Assembly (NCBI RefSeq): GCF_003970795.1
Contig: NZ_RWKW01000051.1
Coordinates: forward strand, 33,948 to 97,947
DNA from: Aquibium carbonis
GTDB taxonomy: Bacteria > Pseudomonadota > Alphaproteobacteria > Rhizobiales > Rhizobiaceae
Reading direction: 5' to 3'
Length of the DNA stretch: 64,000 nucleotides
Positions within the stretch are counted from its first letter, which is position 1; each line of letters opens with the position of its first letter. The notes beneath the pieces are model-generated. The model ran no database searches, had not been told where the DNA came from, and was given only the letters and a program-made list of their open reading frames with translations. Made by a program: the position numbers and the translations under genes. Below, in pieces: positions 18,854 to 27,037 of this stretch.

Positions 18854-19318
18854 ATGAAATCCTGGAAAAAGAAGGCGCTGGCCGTCGCGGGACTGCTCGG
18901 GCTCGCGCCCGCCATCGCGGCGTGCAGCGGAAGCGAAGCCGCCTCCGACCCGAACAGCCTGACGATCAAGGTTTCGACCGAGCTGTCCGGCGCGGCTTGC
19001 CGCCCCGTCGCCGACTACTCGATCGGCAAGGATCACGCGCTGCGACTCGTGAACTATCGGGTCACGATGACCGGCCCCGGCGAACAGGACACGACGCGGA
19101 TCCCGACCGGCGAGGTGCTGCACCTGTCCGGCGCTGTGAAGAAGGCGCGCGGCATCTCGCTCCACAACCACGACGCCAAATGCGCCGAGATGACCGTCGT
19201 TTGGGACCAGTTCGAGTGCGAGAACGAGGACCGGCAGAAAATGGCGTGTCCGTCGATCGTGCTGACCGGCGGCAGCGAGTTCAAGAGCGTGGAGGTCGTG
19301 CCGCCTCAACCGGAATGA
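18854..19318 (+). CDS. small lipoprotein of unknown family
   Basis: A 154-residue protein with a lipoprotein signal: basic MKSWKKK, a hydrophobic core and the lipobox IAAC (Cys at residue 24). After lipid attachment the mature protein would sit in the membrane facing the periplasm. It holds four further Cys (AACRPV, DAKCAE, QFECEN, MACPS), probably two disulfides. GGGAG lies 7 nt before the ATG. It is the only plus-strand gene in the block before the regulator, transcribed divergently from the giant exported protein across palindrome copy 2. I do not recognise the family. Confidence 0.75.
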   Translation: MKSWKKKALAVAGLLGLAPAIAACSGSEAASDPNSLTIKVSTELSGAACRPVADYSIGKDHALRLVNYRVTMTGPGEQDTTRIPTGEVLHLSGAVKKARGISLHNHDAKCAEMTVVWDQFECENEDRQKMACPSIVLTGGSEFKSVEVVPPQPE

Positions 19319-19337
19319 CCGGAGGGCCGCAGCGCCG

Positions 19338-19907
19338 TCAAAGCTCGATCCGGGGCCGCTCGTAGGTGACGGCACGCTCTGCCTCAGTCATCTCGAACGG
19401 CTTTGCCTGTCGGAAACGATGGAGCGCAGCGACGATGTTGCCGGGAAACGTCACGATGCGTGCGTTCAGGTTCTGGACATTTCCGTTGTAGAGCCGCCGG
19501 GATGCAGCGATCTGATCTTCCGTTTCCTCAAGCTGCTTCTGGAACGTCGCGACGTTTGCCGTGGCGGTGATGTCCGGATTGTCCTCGGCATAGGCGATCA
19601 GCCCCCGGAGCGAACCGGCGAGCGCCGCTTCGGCCTGCGCCATCGTCTCGGGGTCGTGGCCCGCCATGGCCTTCACGGCTTCCATCCGCGCATCGAGGAT
19701 GCGGTCGAAGATCGCGTTCTCGTGCCTGAGCGCCGATTTCACCGCCGTCACCAGGCCGGGCACCAAGTCATGACGCCGCTTGAGCTGCACCTCGATGCCT
19801 GCCCAGCCCTGGTCGACCTGCGTCACGGCGCGACCGAGGCCGTTGTGGACAAGGATGTAGGCGCCGAGCAGCACGACGAGCAGCAGGATCAGGACGAGAC
19901 CGGTCAA
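19338..19907 (-). CDS. lemA: LemA family protein
   Basis: A 189-residue protein with one N-terminal membrane helix (residues 3-19) and a coiled-coil-rich helical domain. The LemA hallmarks are visible: QVDQGWAGIEVQLKRRHDLVPGLV (split: QVDQGWAGIEVQ, RRHDLVPGLV), RLYNGNVQNLN and the ending around PFEMTEAERAV. LemA proteins are membrane-anchored with a helical bundle; their role is poorly known, but they are often found with DUF3137 or envelope-stress genes. The start is a TTG at 19907 with GGAGG 5 nt upstream. It lies 9 nt after the DUF3137 gene and is the last gene of the operon. Confidence 0.92.
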   Translation of the reverse strand: MTGLVLILLLVVLLGAYILVHNGLGRAVTQVDQGWAGIEVQLKRRHDLVPGLVTAVKSALRHENAIFDRILDARMEAVKAMAGHDPETMAQAEAALAGSLRGLIAYAEDNPDITATANVATFQKQLEETEDQIAASRRLYNGNVQNLNARIVTFPGNIVAALHRFRQAKPFEMTEAERAVTYERPRIEL

Positions 19908-19916
19908 ATCGACCTC

Positions 19917-20888
19917 CTATTCGACGAAACGCTTGAACGACACGGCCGCTTCGGCGAACTGCTCGACCAGCGCACCGAAACGGGCGGCGACGACCTCATC
20001 CTCGTCGCTCATGATGCGGTCATTGCCGGCGAAGTAGACGGTCGCTCCATCGATTATGAGTTGCGCCTGATAGCGGTCGTGCAGGTCGATCAGCATCGAC
20101 TGCGTCGCCGGCGTCAGAGCGCGCAGCAGCGCCAACTGGCCGCCGTCGCCGACACGATCATCCGCGATCGAGATGTTGAACCGGTCGTTGAACTCGACGG
20201 ATTCCGTCTTGATGTCGCGCCATCCGTCCCGGTCGAAGGCTTCGGCCAGAAGGTGCGCGCGGATGCCGGTGTCGCGCTCGAGATCGTAGGCGACGACCAT
20301 GTTGAACAGCTTGCCCTGAAGGCCGCGGCCGCCGAAGCCGTCCTTCCTGATGGTCTCCACGGCGATCGTCGCGTCGACCTCGTACTGCTGGAGGCCCAGC
20401 CAGAACGGTATTTTGGCTTCCGTGTCGCCCCAGTACATCGCCTGGAGCTGCAAGGGGATGAGCTGGCCGGCGCGCGGCCTGCACAGGTCCGGGATCGTCT
20501 GGTAGACGCGTGCGGCGAAAGGATCGACCGGTCTTCGGCGACGCGTGCCCTTCCGGGGTCTCATCTGCGGTTCGATCAGCCGGAAGCCCCAATCGTTCTT
20601 CTCAGCGAGCCGGAAGAACAGCCGGTCACGCCTGGCCGCCGTCCTGGCGAGCAAGTCGCCGCCGAACAGGCCGACGACGGAAACCACGAGAGCCGGAACG
20701 CCGAACCATGCCGCCGGCCGCCAGAAGAACGCGATCACGATCGCGATGGAGGCGGCGATGGCCAGCAGGCCGAACACCGTGTTGACCCAGCCGGGCAGCT
20801 TGACGCCCTCGCCCGGCTCGGCGACATGCTGTCTCTCGAAGGGAAGCGTTCCGGCGAACGGATCCCAGACCTTGCGACCGACCGCCAT
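19917..20888 (-). CDS. DUF3137 family membrane protein
   Basis: A 323-residue protein with two adjacent membrane helices (about residues 35-80) followed by a soluble domain. Segments such as ESVEFNDRFNISIADDR and LTPATQSMLIDLHDRY fit the DUF3137 pattern, in which a protein measures its own state through a domain of unknown activity. DUF3137 and LemA genes are commonly adjacent, as here. The start ATG at 20888 lies 2 nt after the preceding stop. The conserved pair suggests a membrane complex. Biochemical function is unknown. Confidence 0.72.
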   Translation of the reverse strand: MAVGRKVWDPFAGTLPFERQHVAEPGEGVKLPGWVNTVFGLLAIAASIAIVIAFFWRPAAWFGVPALVVSVVGLFGGDLLARTAARRDRLFFRLAEKNDWGFRLIEPQMRPRKGTRRRRPVDPFAARVYQTIPDLCRPRAGQLIPLQLQAMYWGDTEAKIPFWLGLQQYEVDATIAVETIRKDGFGGRGLQGKLFNMVVAYDLERDTGIRAHLLAEAFDRDGWRDIKTESVEFNDRFNISIADDRVGDGGQLALLRALTPATQSMLIDLHDRYQAQLIIDGATVYFAGNDRIMSDEDEVVAARFGALVEQFAEAAVSFKRFVE

Positions 20889-20890
20889 GA

Positions 20891-21328
20891 TCACCGCGCC
20901 TCGAAGACGAGGACGACTTTGCGATAGCCGCCGACCGAGCAGCCGCTCCGCCGGACGGGCGCGCGCCCTTCCATCGTGATGACACCTGAATCGTCCATCC
21001 ATCCAACGACACCGAAGGACGCCGGCTGACATCCCCGCCGGAAGACATGCGCCCGGCCATCGATCCTGGCGCCTCCCGCTAGGTCGTGGATCCGGCCGCG
21101 GAACAGCACGGTGCCCGGGCGAACCCCCTGATCGGCGATCCCGCTGCGCGGCCGATCGTATTCGATCACCATCCGGCCGTCGCAGACGTGCACGTCCATC
21201 GGCGAGCCGTTGTGATCGTAGCTGGCGCTGTCGCAAGCGGCATGGGCGGCGGAGCCCGACGCCAGCAATGCCAGCATGCACGCAACGAACAGCCCGAAAA
21301 CGCCCGCGCGGTTCTTCCAGCCCATCAT
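20891..21328 (-). CDS. small exported protein, first gene of the LemA operon
   Basis: A 145-residue protein with a signal peptide (LFVACMLALLASGSAAHAAC). The mature part begins at a Cys-containing stretch and carries CDGRMVIEYDRPRSGIADQGVRPGTVLFRG (core YDRPRSGI...GVRPGTVLF), a pattern I associate with small periplasmic proteins of unknown role. Four Cys in the mature part could form two disulfides. The ATG at 21328 has GGAGG 6 nt upstream. Palindrome copy 3 is 59 nt further upstream, so the three-gene operon 21328-19338 is probably under the same control as the VWA operon. Confidence 0.7.
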   Translation of the reverse strand: MMGWKNRAGVFGLFVACMLALLASGSAAHAACDSASYDHNGSPMDVHVCDGRMVIEYDRPRSGIADQGVRPGTVLFRGRIHDLAGGARIDGRAHVFRRGCQPASFGVVGWMDDSGVITMEGRAPVRRSGCSVGGYRKVVLVFEAR

Positions 21329-21386
21329 CACCCACCTCCATCGCCCACCGGTTGGGGCCAATCTGCGTTCGGTGCGACGGGTCCTG

Positions 21387-21406
21387 CGTCACACATTTGA
21401 GTGACA
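21387..21406. promoter_or_regulatory. palindromic operator, copy 3
   Basis: CGTCACACATTTGAGTGACA: the right arm matches the consensus TTTGAGTGAC, and the left arm has one substitution (CAC-A-CA for CAC-T-CA). It is preceded by GTCCTG, as is copy 4. It sits between the stop of the gene at 21416 and the start of the operon at 21328. Confidence 0.65.
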
Positions 21407-21415
21407 GGCACGGTT

Positions 21416-22039
21416 CTACTGTTCCGAGAAGGCCTGGAGGACCGCCTCGTAGTGGATGAGTCGCGGCTGCTCGTCAGAGCCGAACTCCTGGAACTGGCCG
21501 GAATAGGACAGTTTGAGGGCGCTGCGCGAAAGCTGCTCGACGCCGAAATGCGGCGATCCGACCGGATAGTAGCCGACGCCCTCAACCTCGACGCTCCCGG
21601 GCATCGGGCCGGTGATGTAGTAGTTGGTCTCGTCGTTCTGTGGCTCGTCGCCACGCGGGAGAAGCATGCCGGTCGTGCTGAACACCGGCTGCCCGCCAAG
21701 GGCCGACGCGCTGAGCCCGGTCAGCGCATACTTGCAGCCGGCGCCTGCGATCATCGCGGCCATTCCGATCATCCGGTCCTGAGACAAGGAATAGCTGACG
21801 TCGCCGGCGACCTGGATCGTCAGCCGACCCGGCACCTGAAAGAGCTCGATGCCCGGCGCGGACATCACGTGCTTCACGGCCATGCCTCGCTCGAAGAAGG
21901 TGACGCAGGCACGGACGGGCGAAGCCTGCTCCGGCCTGGCCGGGGATGCGGGAAGCGCGGCGAAGGCGCTCGCCAGCGCGATCAGGGGGAGTGCCTTCTT
22001 CCGGCGCGCCGTTCCGGGCGCCTGCCTGCAACTGGACAT
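21416..22039 (-). CDS. exported protein of unknown family
   Basis: A 207-residue protein with a basic N-terminus and a hydrophobic signal (KKALPLIALASAFAALPASP). The mature part has short beta-rich stretches and two Cys (VRACVTFF, GAGCKYAL). I do not recognise the family. It is divergent from the LuxR-type regulator, with palindrome copy 4 between the two starts, and is followed after 9 nt by palindrome copy 3. It therefore looks like a single-gene unit of the same regulon. The ATG at 22039 is preceded by a purine-rich stretch (AAGGAACGGGAACGG). Confidence 0.65.
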   Translation of the reverse strand: MSSCRQAPGTARRKKALPLIALASAFAALPASPARPEQASPVRACVTFFERGMAVKHVMSAPGIELFQVPGRLTIQVAGDVSYSLSQDRMIGMAAMIAGAGCKYALTGLSASALGGQPVFSTTGMLLPRGDEPQNDETNYYITGPMPGSVEVEGVGYYPVGSPHFGVEQLSRSALKLSYSGQFQEFGSDEQPRLIHYEAVLQAFSEQ

Positions 22040-22130
22040 TCCGTTCCCGTTCCTTTTCGATCCGGACCTCGATGGACGACGCGACCCGATCCCGTCGCGG
22101 GAACAGTTACGCGCACAACCCGACGTCCTG

Positions 22131-22150
22131 CGTCACCCATTTGGGGGACC
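22131..22150. promoter_or_regulatory. palindromic operator, copy 4 (degenerate)
   Basis: CGTCACCCATTTGGGGGACC keeps the GTCAC/GGAC arms and the CATTTG centre of copy 3 and is preceded by the same GTCCTG. It lies between the divergent starts at 22039 and 22233, so the regulator may control its own gene and the neighbouring exported protein. It is the weakest of the four. Confidence 0.55.
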
Positions 22151-22180
22151 TGTCATCTCCCGATAAAAAAGCCCGTTCAT

Positions 22181-22209
22181 TTGCAGTTCAGCTTCGCGCG
22201 TCAGATAGT
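22181..22209 (+). promoter_or_regulatory. possible promoter of the LuxR-type regulator
   Basis: TTGCAG (22181-22186), a 17-nt spacer, then GATAGT (22204-22209). It would place palindrome copy 4 about 75 nt upstream of the start site, a position used by upstream-bound activators. The -10 match is moderate. Confidence 0.35.
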
Positions 22210-22232
22210 ATCGTCAAGACTTGGGGAGAACG

Positions 22233-24053
22233 ATGCGAACGCTTGAAGCATCATCGCGGTATCTGGTCGGCAGCGGCAACGAATTGCTGCTGTTCCGCTC
22301 GTGGCGTGCCGGTTCGCGCGCCCCCGTCGCCTATATCGGCCACAGCCAGCCGACGCATTCCGGCAACGTGGTCGCGCTCGCCGAATCGCTTTGCCGCCTC
22401 GGCTTGAATGTCCATGCGGGCGACCTGCGCGGCCACGGGGCCTCGGTGTCCGCGCGCCAGCCGCTCGGGCATCTCGACCGCGACGACGGATGGGAACGCC
22501 TGATCGGGGACATGCGCCAGTTCCTCTCGGTCTCCTTCGAAGGCGTGCCGTGGGAAGACCGGCTGATCGTGGCGCCCAACATCAGCGGTCTCCTGACCCT
22601 CGAACTGCTCAAGACCGAGCCCGACCTCGCCCGCAACATCGTGCTGATATCGCCTCCCCCGAACCAGAGGGCGCTCTGGATGCTCGCGCGGTCCTTCGCC
22701 AAGGCGCGCTCGCTGATCCGCGATCCCGACCTGCCGGACGAGCATACGCTGCATCACCTCTACACCTTCCTCGGAGCACAGCTCGAGGACCGAAAGCACC
22801 TGGCCGACGTCGTATCCGCCGATCGCGGCATCGTCGATTCGCTCATCAGAGACCCGGCTGCATGGCCGACGCCGACGCTCTCGTACTGGCTCTCGATCTT
22901 CAGAGGGTTTCAGCAGGCGTGGGACTGGCCGCGGGCGGACCGCATCCGTGACGGCACGCGCATCCTGCTGATGTATGGCGCGGAAGACCCGATGATGGGG
23001 AATGGCGGCTTCGTGACACCGATGCGCGACTGGTTTCGCGCGCGCGGCGCGGGCGATGTGCAGTCCTATCGTGTCGAAGGCGCGCGGTCGGCCGTTTTCC
23101 TCGACGAGCGGCGCTTGAACGTGTCCGAGGCGATCATGGCGTGGTTCCGGGACGGCGCCTTGCCGAAGCAGATCGGCGAAAGGGAAACCGCCAATCTGGA
23201 AGACATTTCATCCCGCCTCCTGTCCAAACTCGGCAATCCGGATCTCGAGGCAGAGCTCAGCGCCGATGCGCTGGTCGAGCTTTGCTACAACGCGATCCAG
23301 GACGAAGAGCGCTGGACGGAGATGATCTACCGTATCGCACTCGCCATCGCGCGCAGCGAGCGCGGCAATGCCCAGCAGATCGAGATGCTGGTTACGACCC
23401 TGATGCCGCACTGGGATCGCGCCTACGAGCTCAACCGCCAGATCATGACCAACGCCGCGCTCGGCGTGGTGCTGCAGGACGTCATCGAACGTTTCGGTAT
23501 CGGGATCGGGCTGATGACGAACGATTTCGGCATCGTCCACTGCAACGCGGCCTTCAGGGAGGCGCTCGGCCGCTGCGCGCCCGGCGGCCATGTCGGCGAC
23601 GACATCCAGTCCGTCGAGGGCGCGCTGCGCGCCATCGCCTCGCCGCAGTTCAGGAGCGACGTCGAGCGGGGGCGCGGCGAGACGGTGCTCGTCGTCGACG
23701 GCGAGCCCGTCGGCATCCATTTCCGTCCGCAGACATTGCGCCAGACCGGGCTGCTCCGCGGCGGACCGTCCGGGGTCCTCGTCCTGCGCAAGCCGGACAC
23801 CGATCCCGGCGAACGCGACGACTCGCGCACCGCGCTGCTGCAGCTGGCCTACGGGCTGACACAGCAGGAGGCCAATGTCGCGCTTCGCATCGCGGCGGGC
23901 CGCTCGCCCGAAGAGATCTGCACGGATCTGAGCCTTTCGATCCACACCGTCCGGACGCATCTCAAGCGCAGCTACGAAAAGGTCGGCGTGCAGGGGCAGA
24001 CGGAGCTCGGGACCCGCATCATGGCCGGCCCCGTCGGCTGGCTCAGCGCATAA
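22233..24053 (+). CDS. LuxR-type regulator with N-terminal alpha/beta-hydrolase fold and PAS-like region
   Basis: A 606-residue protein starting at ATG 22233 (GGGGAG 4 nt upstream). Residues about 30-310 follow the alpha/beta-hydrolase (S33/hydrolase_4) layout: AYIGHSQPTHSG, DLRGHGAS at 64-71 and ILLMYGAEDP at 244-253 with the acid D252. The nucleophile elbow reads APNISG (114-119) instead of GxSxG, and the histidine position reads EGARSAV (282-288), so catalysis is probably lost and the fold may sense a ligand. A helical linker precedes a PAS-like part (about 421-520). Residues 536-600 form a GerE/LuxR HTH (GLTQQEANVALRIAAGRS, then LSIHTVRTHLKRSYEKVG). It is the likely reader of the four palindromes. 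No quorum-signal synthase gene is nearby. Confidence 0.85.
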   Translation: MRTLEASSRYLVGSGNELLLFRSWRAGSRAPVAYIGHSQPTHSGNVVALAESLCRLGLNVHAGDLRGHGASVSARQPLGHLDRDDGWERLIGDMRQFLSVSFEGVPWEDRLIVAPNISGLLTLELLKTEPDLARNIVLISPPPNQRALWMLARSFAKARSLIRDPDLPDEHTLHHLYTFLGAQLEDRKHLADVVSADRGIVDSLIRDPAAWPTPTLSYWLSIFRGFQQAWDWPRADRIRDGTRILLMYGAEDPMMGNGGFVTPMRDWFRARGAGDVQSYRVEGARSAVFLDERRLNVSEAIMAWFRDGALPKQIGERETANLEDISSRLLSKLGNPDLEAELSADALVELCYNAIQDEERWTEMIYRIALAIARSERGNAQQIEMLVTTLMPHWDRAYELNRQIMTNAALGVVLQDVIERFGIGIGLMTNDFGIVHCNAAFREALGRCAPGGHVGDDIQSVEGALRAIASPQFRSDVERGRGETVLVVDGEPVGIHFRPQTLRQTGLLRGGPSGVLVLRKPDTDPGERDDSRTALLQLAYGLTQQEANVALRIAAGRSPEEICTDLSLSIHTVRTHLKRSYEKVGVQGQTELGTRIMAGPVGWLSA

Positions 24054-24114
24054 GTCGAGGACGCGCGCCCGCCGCCGATTCAGGACTTGATCCGCGACTG
24101 CCGTTGGCCCGTAG

Positions 24115-25425
24115 ATGCCACAGTGCCAACCGTGCGGGGTGAGCGTTCTGTCGGGCTTTGTTCTTGCTGCGGTGATGGCCTTTCCCATCGCGATCGCCAT
24201 CTTCCGGTCGCAAAGGATGGATGTGCCTGCCTTCGTGTTCAACGCCGGACGCAACTCTCTCTCGCAGATCACGGCAAGCGTGATCTGCGGCAACATCGGC
24301 ATCGGCACCTTCGTCGCGATTTTCCTGTTCACGCGGGCGAGCCTGACGATCGGAATCTCGATCGCCATCGCCTACACGATGGGGTTGGTCGTCTGCGCGA
24401 TCCTCGCCCGGCGCATTCACGAACTCTCGTCGCGACACGACACCTTCGGACTGGTCGATCTCATCGTCGTGACGCATGGGGTGCGCCATCCGCTGCTGAT
24501 CTGGATGCCCGTGGCGGTCGTCTTCGTCCTGCGCATCATGGTCCAGATTGCTGCGCTGGCCCTTATCCTGACCGAGGCTTTCGGCCTTTCGCCGACGGCC
24601 TCGCTCGCCGTGGCGACCATCTCGTCCGGCAGCTACGTCGTCATCGGAGGATACAGGGCGGCGACGGAGACGGATATGTTCCACGCCTCGGTCATCCTCT
24701 CGATCCTGCTTTTCGTGGCCGCGACGATGCCCGCCGCCGGCGGGGAGATCGACCTTCTGGATCTCGGGCCATACACGCCCGTCCTGCTCGTCGGCATCTT
24801 CCTGTTTCTGCCATTCAGCGCCGTGCTCGGCATCGACAACTGGCAGCGGATCGCAACCGCCCGGACCGCAGAGGTCGCCACAAAGGCCTATGGTATCTGT
24901 GCGGTGGTCTGCGGCTTCTGCTATGCGACGATCGTCGCGGTGGCGGCGCTGCCCGGCGGCGGGACGGACGTCCTGGCGAGCTTCCGGGCACTGATGCCGC
25001 CCGGTGCGCCGTGGCTGGCCGATCTCCTCTTCGCCTGCGCGATCATATCCACGATCGACACCTTCATGGTGCCGCTGACCACCACTTTCGCGAGGCTCGG
25101 GCTGAACTTGAGTCAGCTCCGATGGCTGGTCGCGGGCCTTTTTGGCCTGGTGGCGGTGTTGACCGGCATGATGGGCGACCTGTTGTCGAACATCATCGCC
25201 GCCTTCAACAGCCTCGCCGTGTTTCTGCCTGCCGTCTTCGGCGCGCTGGTGCTGCGCGCCCCCAAGCCCCAAGCCGCGATCTCATCCATGGTCATCGGCG
25301 TGGCTGCCAGCCTGCTGCTCACGACGATCGATGTGAGCTCCTCGGCTCCGATCGGCTTTGCCGTCAGCGTTGCGACCTACTGGCTGGTCCATCAGGCCCG
25401 CCTCCTTCGGCGGGCGACCGACTGA
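24115..25425 (+). CDS. sodium:solute symporter (SSS)-like transporter
   Basis: A 436-residue protein with about 12 membrane helices. The early stretch ASVICGNIGIGTFVAIFLF and the later IGGYRAATETDMFHASVI match the SSS fold (GG-x-x-AV-x-x-TD-x-x-Q region of the family). SSS members import sugars, amino acids or organic anions with sodium. At 436 residues it is shorter than the usual 480-550. It starts 61 nt after the regulator; ATG 24115 has no clear ribosome-binding site, and GTG 24139 is an alternative. No palindrome of the upstream regulon is found in front of it. Substrate unknown. Confidence 0.7.
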   Translation: MPQCQPCGVSVLSGFVLAAVMAFPIAIAIFRSQRMDVPAFVFNAGRNSLSQITASVICGNIGIGTFVAIFLFTRASLTIGISIAIAYTMGLVVCAILARRIHELSSRHDTFGLVDLIVVTHGVRHPLLIWMPVAVVFVLRIMVQIAALALILTEAFGLSPTASLAVATISSGSYVVIGGYRAATETDMFHASVILSILLFVAATMPAAGGEIDLLDLGPYTPVLLVGIFLFLPFSAVLGIDNWQRIATARTAEVATKAYGICAVVCGFCYATIVAVAALPGGGTDVLASFRALMPPGAPWLADLLFACAIISTIDTFMVPLTTTFARLGLNLSQLRWLVAGLFGLVAVLTGMMGDLLSNIIAAFNSLAVFLPAVFGALVLRAPKPQAAISSMVIGVAASLLLTTIDVSSSAPIGFAVSVATYWLVHQARLLRRATD

Positions 25426-25652
25426 ATCCGTGAGCGATGAACCCATGTCGGGTCTTCTCCGCACCGGTCTGGTCGGCGACCTCAAGCGCAGCCTCCACGG
25501 ACTGCTTCACTACCGGGGCGACGGTGGCTTCCGGCTTCGGACAGGACGCCGAAGCCCAACGCGATCGCCGGCTTTTTCGGGATGGACGTGCAGATCCCGA
25601 TCGACGGTTGCGCACACCACGACCCGGATGTCCAGAGCGAGATCGGGATGCG

Positions 25653-27020
25653 TCAGCCTCGGGACCGAAGCCGCGCCTCGATCCGACCGGCCAGGGCCAG
25701 CAGGTGCGAATCGCTGCCGTGGGCGCCCGTCAGCATGAAGCCGACCGGCGCCTCCTGTCCGAGCCGGATCGGCAGGGAGATGGACGCCCCGTCGAGACAG
25801 TTGGCGATGGCCGTGGTGCGCAACACGGTTCTGTTCAGCCTCCGGTAGTCCTCGTCGCGCTCGAGCTCGGACAGACGCGGAGGGAGGATCGAGACCGTCG
25901 GCGTGGCGAGGAACGTGTTTTCGCCGAATTCGTCCCGGAACTGCCGCGCCAGCGCCCGCCGGCGATTCATGATGTCGTCGTAGCGGGTTTCGCTCACGCC
26001 GGCGCCGGCCATCATCCGGGCGCGGACCCTCGGATCGTAGGGGCTGTCGGGGTCCGCGAGATGGCGGGCGTGATGGCGATAGGATTCATAGATGGAGATG
26101 ACGCTTTCGGCATTCATGCGGTCGACGTCGTCCAGCAGGCCGATGCGCGAGTGGCCGATCGCGAAGCCCGCATCGCGCAGCGCGCGCAGCGCCTGTTCGA
26201 ACGCCGCGCCGACCACATCGTCGACACCCCAGCGCAGGACGTTGTCGGGAACGATGATGGTGGGGGTATCGGCCGGCGTCGGCGTCGTCGGTGGACCGCC
26301 GTGCAGGATTTCGTCGAGAGCCGCACAGCACGCGACCGTGTTCGCCAGCGGCCCGACGCTGTCGAGCGTGGCGGACAAGGGAAAGCAGCCGACGCTCGAG
26401 ACCCGGCTCGCCGTCGGCTTGAAGCCGACGATGCCGTTGAAGGCCGCCGGGATCCGGCACGATCCGCCGGTGTCCGTGCCGATCGCCGCGGCGGCCATCC
26501 CCCAGGCGACGCTGGTTGCCGCCCCCGACGAGGACCCTCCGGGAATGCGCCCGCCTTGCCGATCCCAGGCATTGAGCGGCGTGCCGAAATGCGGATTGAG
26601 GCCGAGGCCCGAATAGGCGAATTCGGTCATGTTGGTCCTGCCGATGACGATGAATCCCGCCCGCCTCAGCCGCGCGATCGCGTCGGCATCCTTCGCGGCG
26701 GGAGGCGCCCCTCGCAGCAGCAGCGATCCGGCCCGGGTCACCTCGCCGGCCAGATCGAACAGATCCTTGACGGTCACGGGAATGCCGGCGAAGGGCGGCA
26801 GCGTGGCTCCTGCCGCCCGCGCCTCGTCGATCGCTTCGGCCTCCGCGCGCGCCTTGTCGAGGCGGAGCGCGGTGAAGCTGCACTGTCCGTCCTCGCCCGC
26901 CGCCTCGATCCGGCGCGCCGCGTGGTCGACGAGGACGCGGCTCGACAGATCGCCTGCCGCGAGCCTGCCGGCGAGCGTGCGCAGATCGTCGAACCGGATG
27001 GCGGCTTCGGGCGAGTTCAT
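25653..27020 (-). CDS. amidase signature family hydrolase
   Basis: A 455-residue amidase. The Ser-cisSer-Lys triad is in place: K85 in VTVKDLF, the Ser run in GGSSSG (162-166) and S187 in GTDTGGSCRIP. Such enzymes hydrolyse amide bonds of small amides, carbamates or acylated amines in the cytoplasm. It starts at ATG 27020, 17 nt after the LacI regulator, so the two form a leftward operon divergent from the peptide-type transporter operon. With the M20 hydrolase, DUF1028 and FAD oxidase it suggests stepwise breakdown of an amide-containing substrate. Confidence 0.9.
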   Translation of the reverse strand: MNSPEAAIRFDDLRTLAGRLAAGDLSSRVLVDHAARRIEAAGEDGQCSFTALRLDKARAEAEAIDEARAAGATLPPFAGIPVTVKDLFDLAGEVTRAGSLLLRGAPPAAKDADAIARLRRAGFIVIGRTNMTEFAYSGLGLNPHFGTPLNAWDRQGGRIPGGSSSGAATSVAWGMAAAAIGTDTGGSCRIPAAFNGIVGFKPTASRVSSVGCFPLSATLDSVGPLANTVACCAALDEILHGGPPTTPTPADTPTIIVPDNVLRWGVDDVVGAAFEQALRALRDAGFAIGHSRIGLLDDVDRMNAESVISIYESYRHHARHLADPDSPYDPRVRARMMAGAGVSETRYDDIMNRRRALARQFRDEFGENTFLATPTVSILPPRLSELERDEDYRRLNRTVLRTTAIANCLDGASISLPIRLGQEAPVGFMLTGAHGSDSHLLALAGRIEARLRSRG

Positions 27021-27037
27021 GATCGTGACACCCTGTT

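Noticed and set aside
25426..25652. Possible gene remnant on the minus strand between the symporter and the amidase
   Set aside because: One frame has a protein-like stretch (PEATVAPVVKQSVEAALEV) but no start with a ribosome-binding site and no family I can name.
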